Below, in pieces: positions 23,069 through 23,297 of a stretch of 23,297 bases of DNA; positions within the stretch are counted from its first letter, which is position 1; the number at the start of each line of letters is the position of its first letter. Below the pieces are notes generated by a model. That model did no database searches. It worked only from the letters and a program-made list of their open reading frames with translations, and was not told the DNA's origin. The translations under genes and the position numbers were made by a program. The stretch is taken from NCBI GenBank assembly GCA_002345205.1, contig DDVI01000103.1, forward strand, positions 1-23,297, in the 5' to 3' direction. The stretch comes from Bdellovibrionaceae bacterium UBA2316 (GTDB taxonomy: Bacteria > Bdellovibrionota > Bdellovibrionia > Bdellovibrionales > Bdellovibrionaceae).

Positions 23069-23297
23069 CTAGTTTTCAACCGTCACTCCCAAAAATGTCA
23101 ATTTAATATTCGCATTGGTTCCCATCTTTTCTTGCCAGTGCGTTTCCCAGAAGTGTTTTGTAGAACTGAGTTGAAGTAGTATCAATCGAGTCATTTTCTC
23201 TGCGCCTTGATCCGACCACTTGTATCCCATTCTTTTGATTCGTCGTTTTATTTCTCGCATCATTCGCTCAACCAGTGAAGTGACTTTGGGATTTGAA
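23069..23297 (-). mobile_element. Transposase C-terminal end, runs off the window
   Basis: The minus-strand frame is open from the right edge to the TAG at 23069. It reads ...SNPKVTSLVERMMREIKRR, IKRMGYKWSDQGAEKMTRLI, LLQLSSTKHFWETHWQEKM to VTVEN. A 'T-S-x-VER-x-x-RE-KRR-K-MG' segment is typical of the end of a DDE transposase, where the last catalytic Glu lies in VER. The family could be IS256/mutator-like or a related group; I cannot decide from this end alone. The internal ATG at 23263 is unlikely to be the true start because coding continues upstream. Terminal repeats were not identified in 22892-23068. Confidence 0.6.

Overview
The window looks like chromosomal DNA of a Bdellovibrio-like predatory bacterium (Bdellovibrionota). 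Base composition is moderate to AT-rich. It carries many short-signal lipoproteins and exported proteins of no recognised function, a TIGR02147/DUF4423-type regulator, an exported protein whose mature N-terminus is glycine/lysine-rich and ends in a run of glycines, a beta-helix surface lipoprotein and a lipoprotein ending its signal peptide in 'NNC'. All are typical of that group. The assignment rests on recognising protein families, not on a database search.

Layout, left to right. (1) 85-1881 encodes a large cysteine-rich exported protein of unknown function. (2) 2076-3831 is a mobile-element scar: a sigma-70 region-4-like DNA-binding protein, divergent from a 5'-truncated large serine recombinase, whose open frame runs through a strong terminator and then antisense through a complete tRNA-Leu(CAA) unit (promoter, gene and terminator visible). 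(3) 3925-6438 holds an MFS transporter, a YeeZ-like NAD(P)-binding protein and a small acidic protein. (4) 6480-10698, all on the minus strand, is a secreted-protein block: a beta-helix surface lipoprotein split by one in-frame TAG, a small lipoprotein, and a secreted RNase T2. (5) 10786-15086, on the plus strand, holds a periplasmic FecR-domain protein, glyoxalase I, a TetR regulator with its own promoter, and a long-chain acyl-CoA dehydrogenase (FadE), closed by a good terminator. (6) 15418-17638 holds a lipoprotein, an alpha/beta-hydrolase lipoprotein cut by an in-frame TAG just before its likely catalytic His, and a tiny exported protein. (7) 17754-19832 pairs a TIGR02147 regulator tail-to-tail with a Gly/Lys-rich exported protein. 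(8) 20137-22843 holds a DUF4382 lipoprotein with an acidic Asp-rich tail, an exported protein with a possible Cys/His pair, and an ArsR-SRPBCC operon behind a palindromic operator. (9) The C-terminal end of a transposase enters from the right edge.

Functionally, the recognisable enzymes (RNase T2, FadE with TetR, glyoxalase, alpha/beta hydrolase, MFS exporter) would suit an organism that breaks down host macromolecules and burns fatty acids. That link is inference. The observations most worth checking are the serine-recombinase/sigma-like/tRNA-Leu scar, and the two genes in which a single TAG interrupts an otherwise intact frame. No CRISPR array, rRNA or clearly new multi-gene system was seen.
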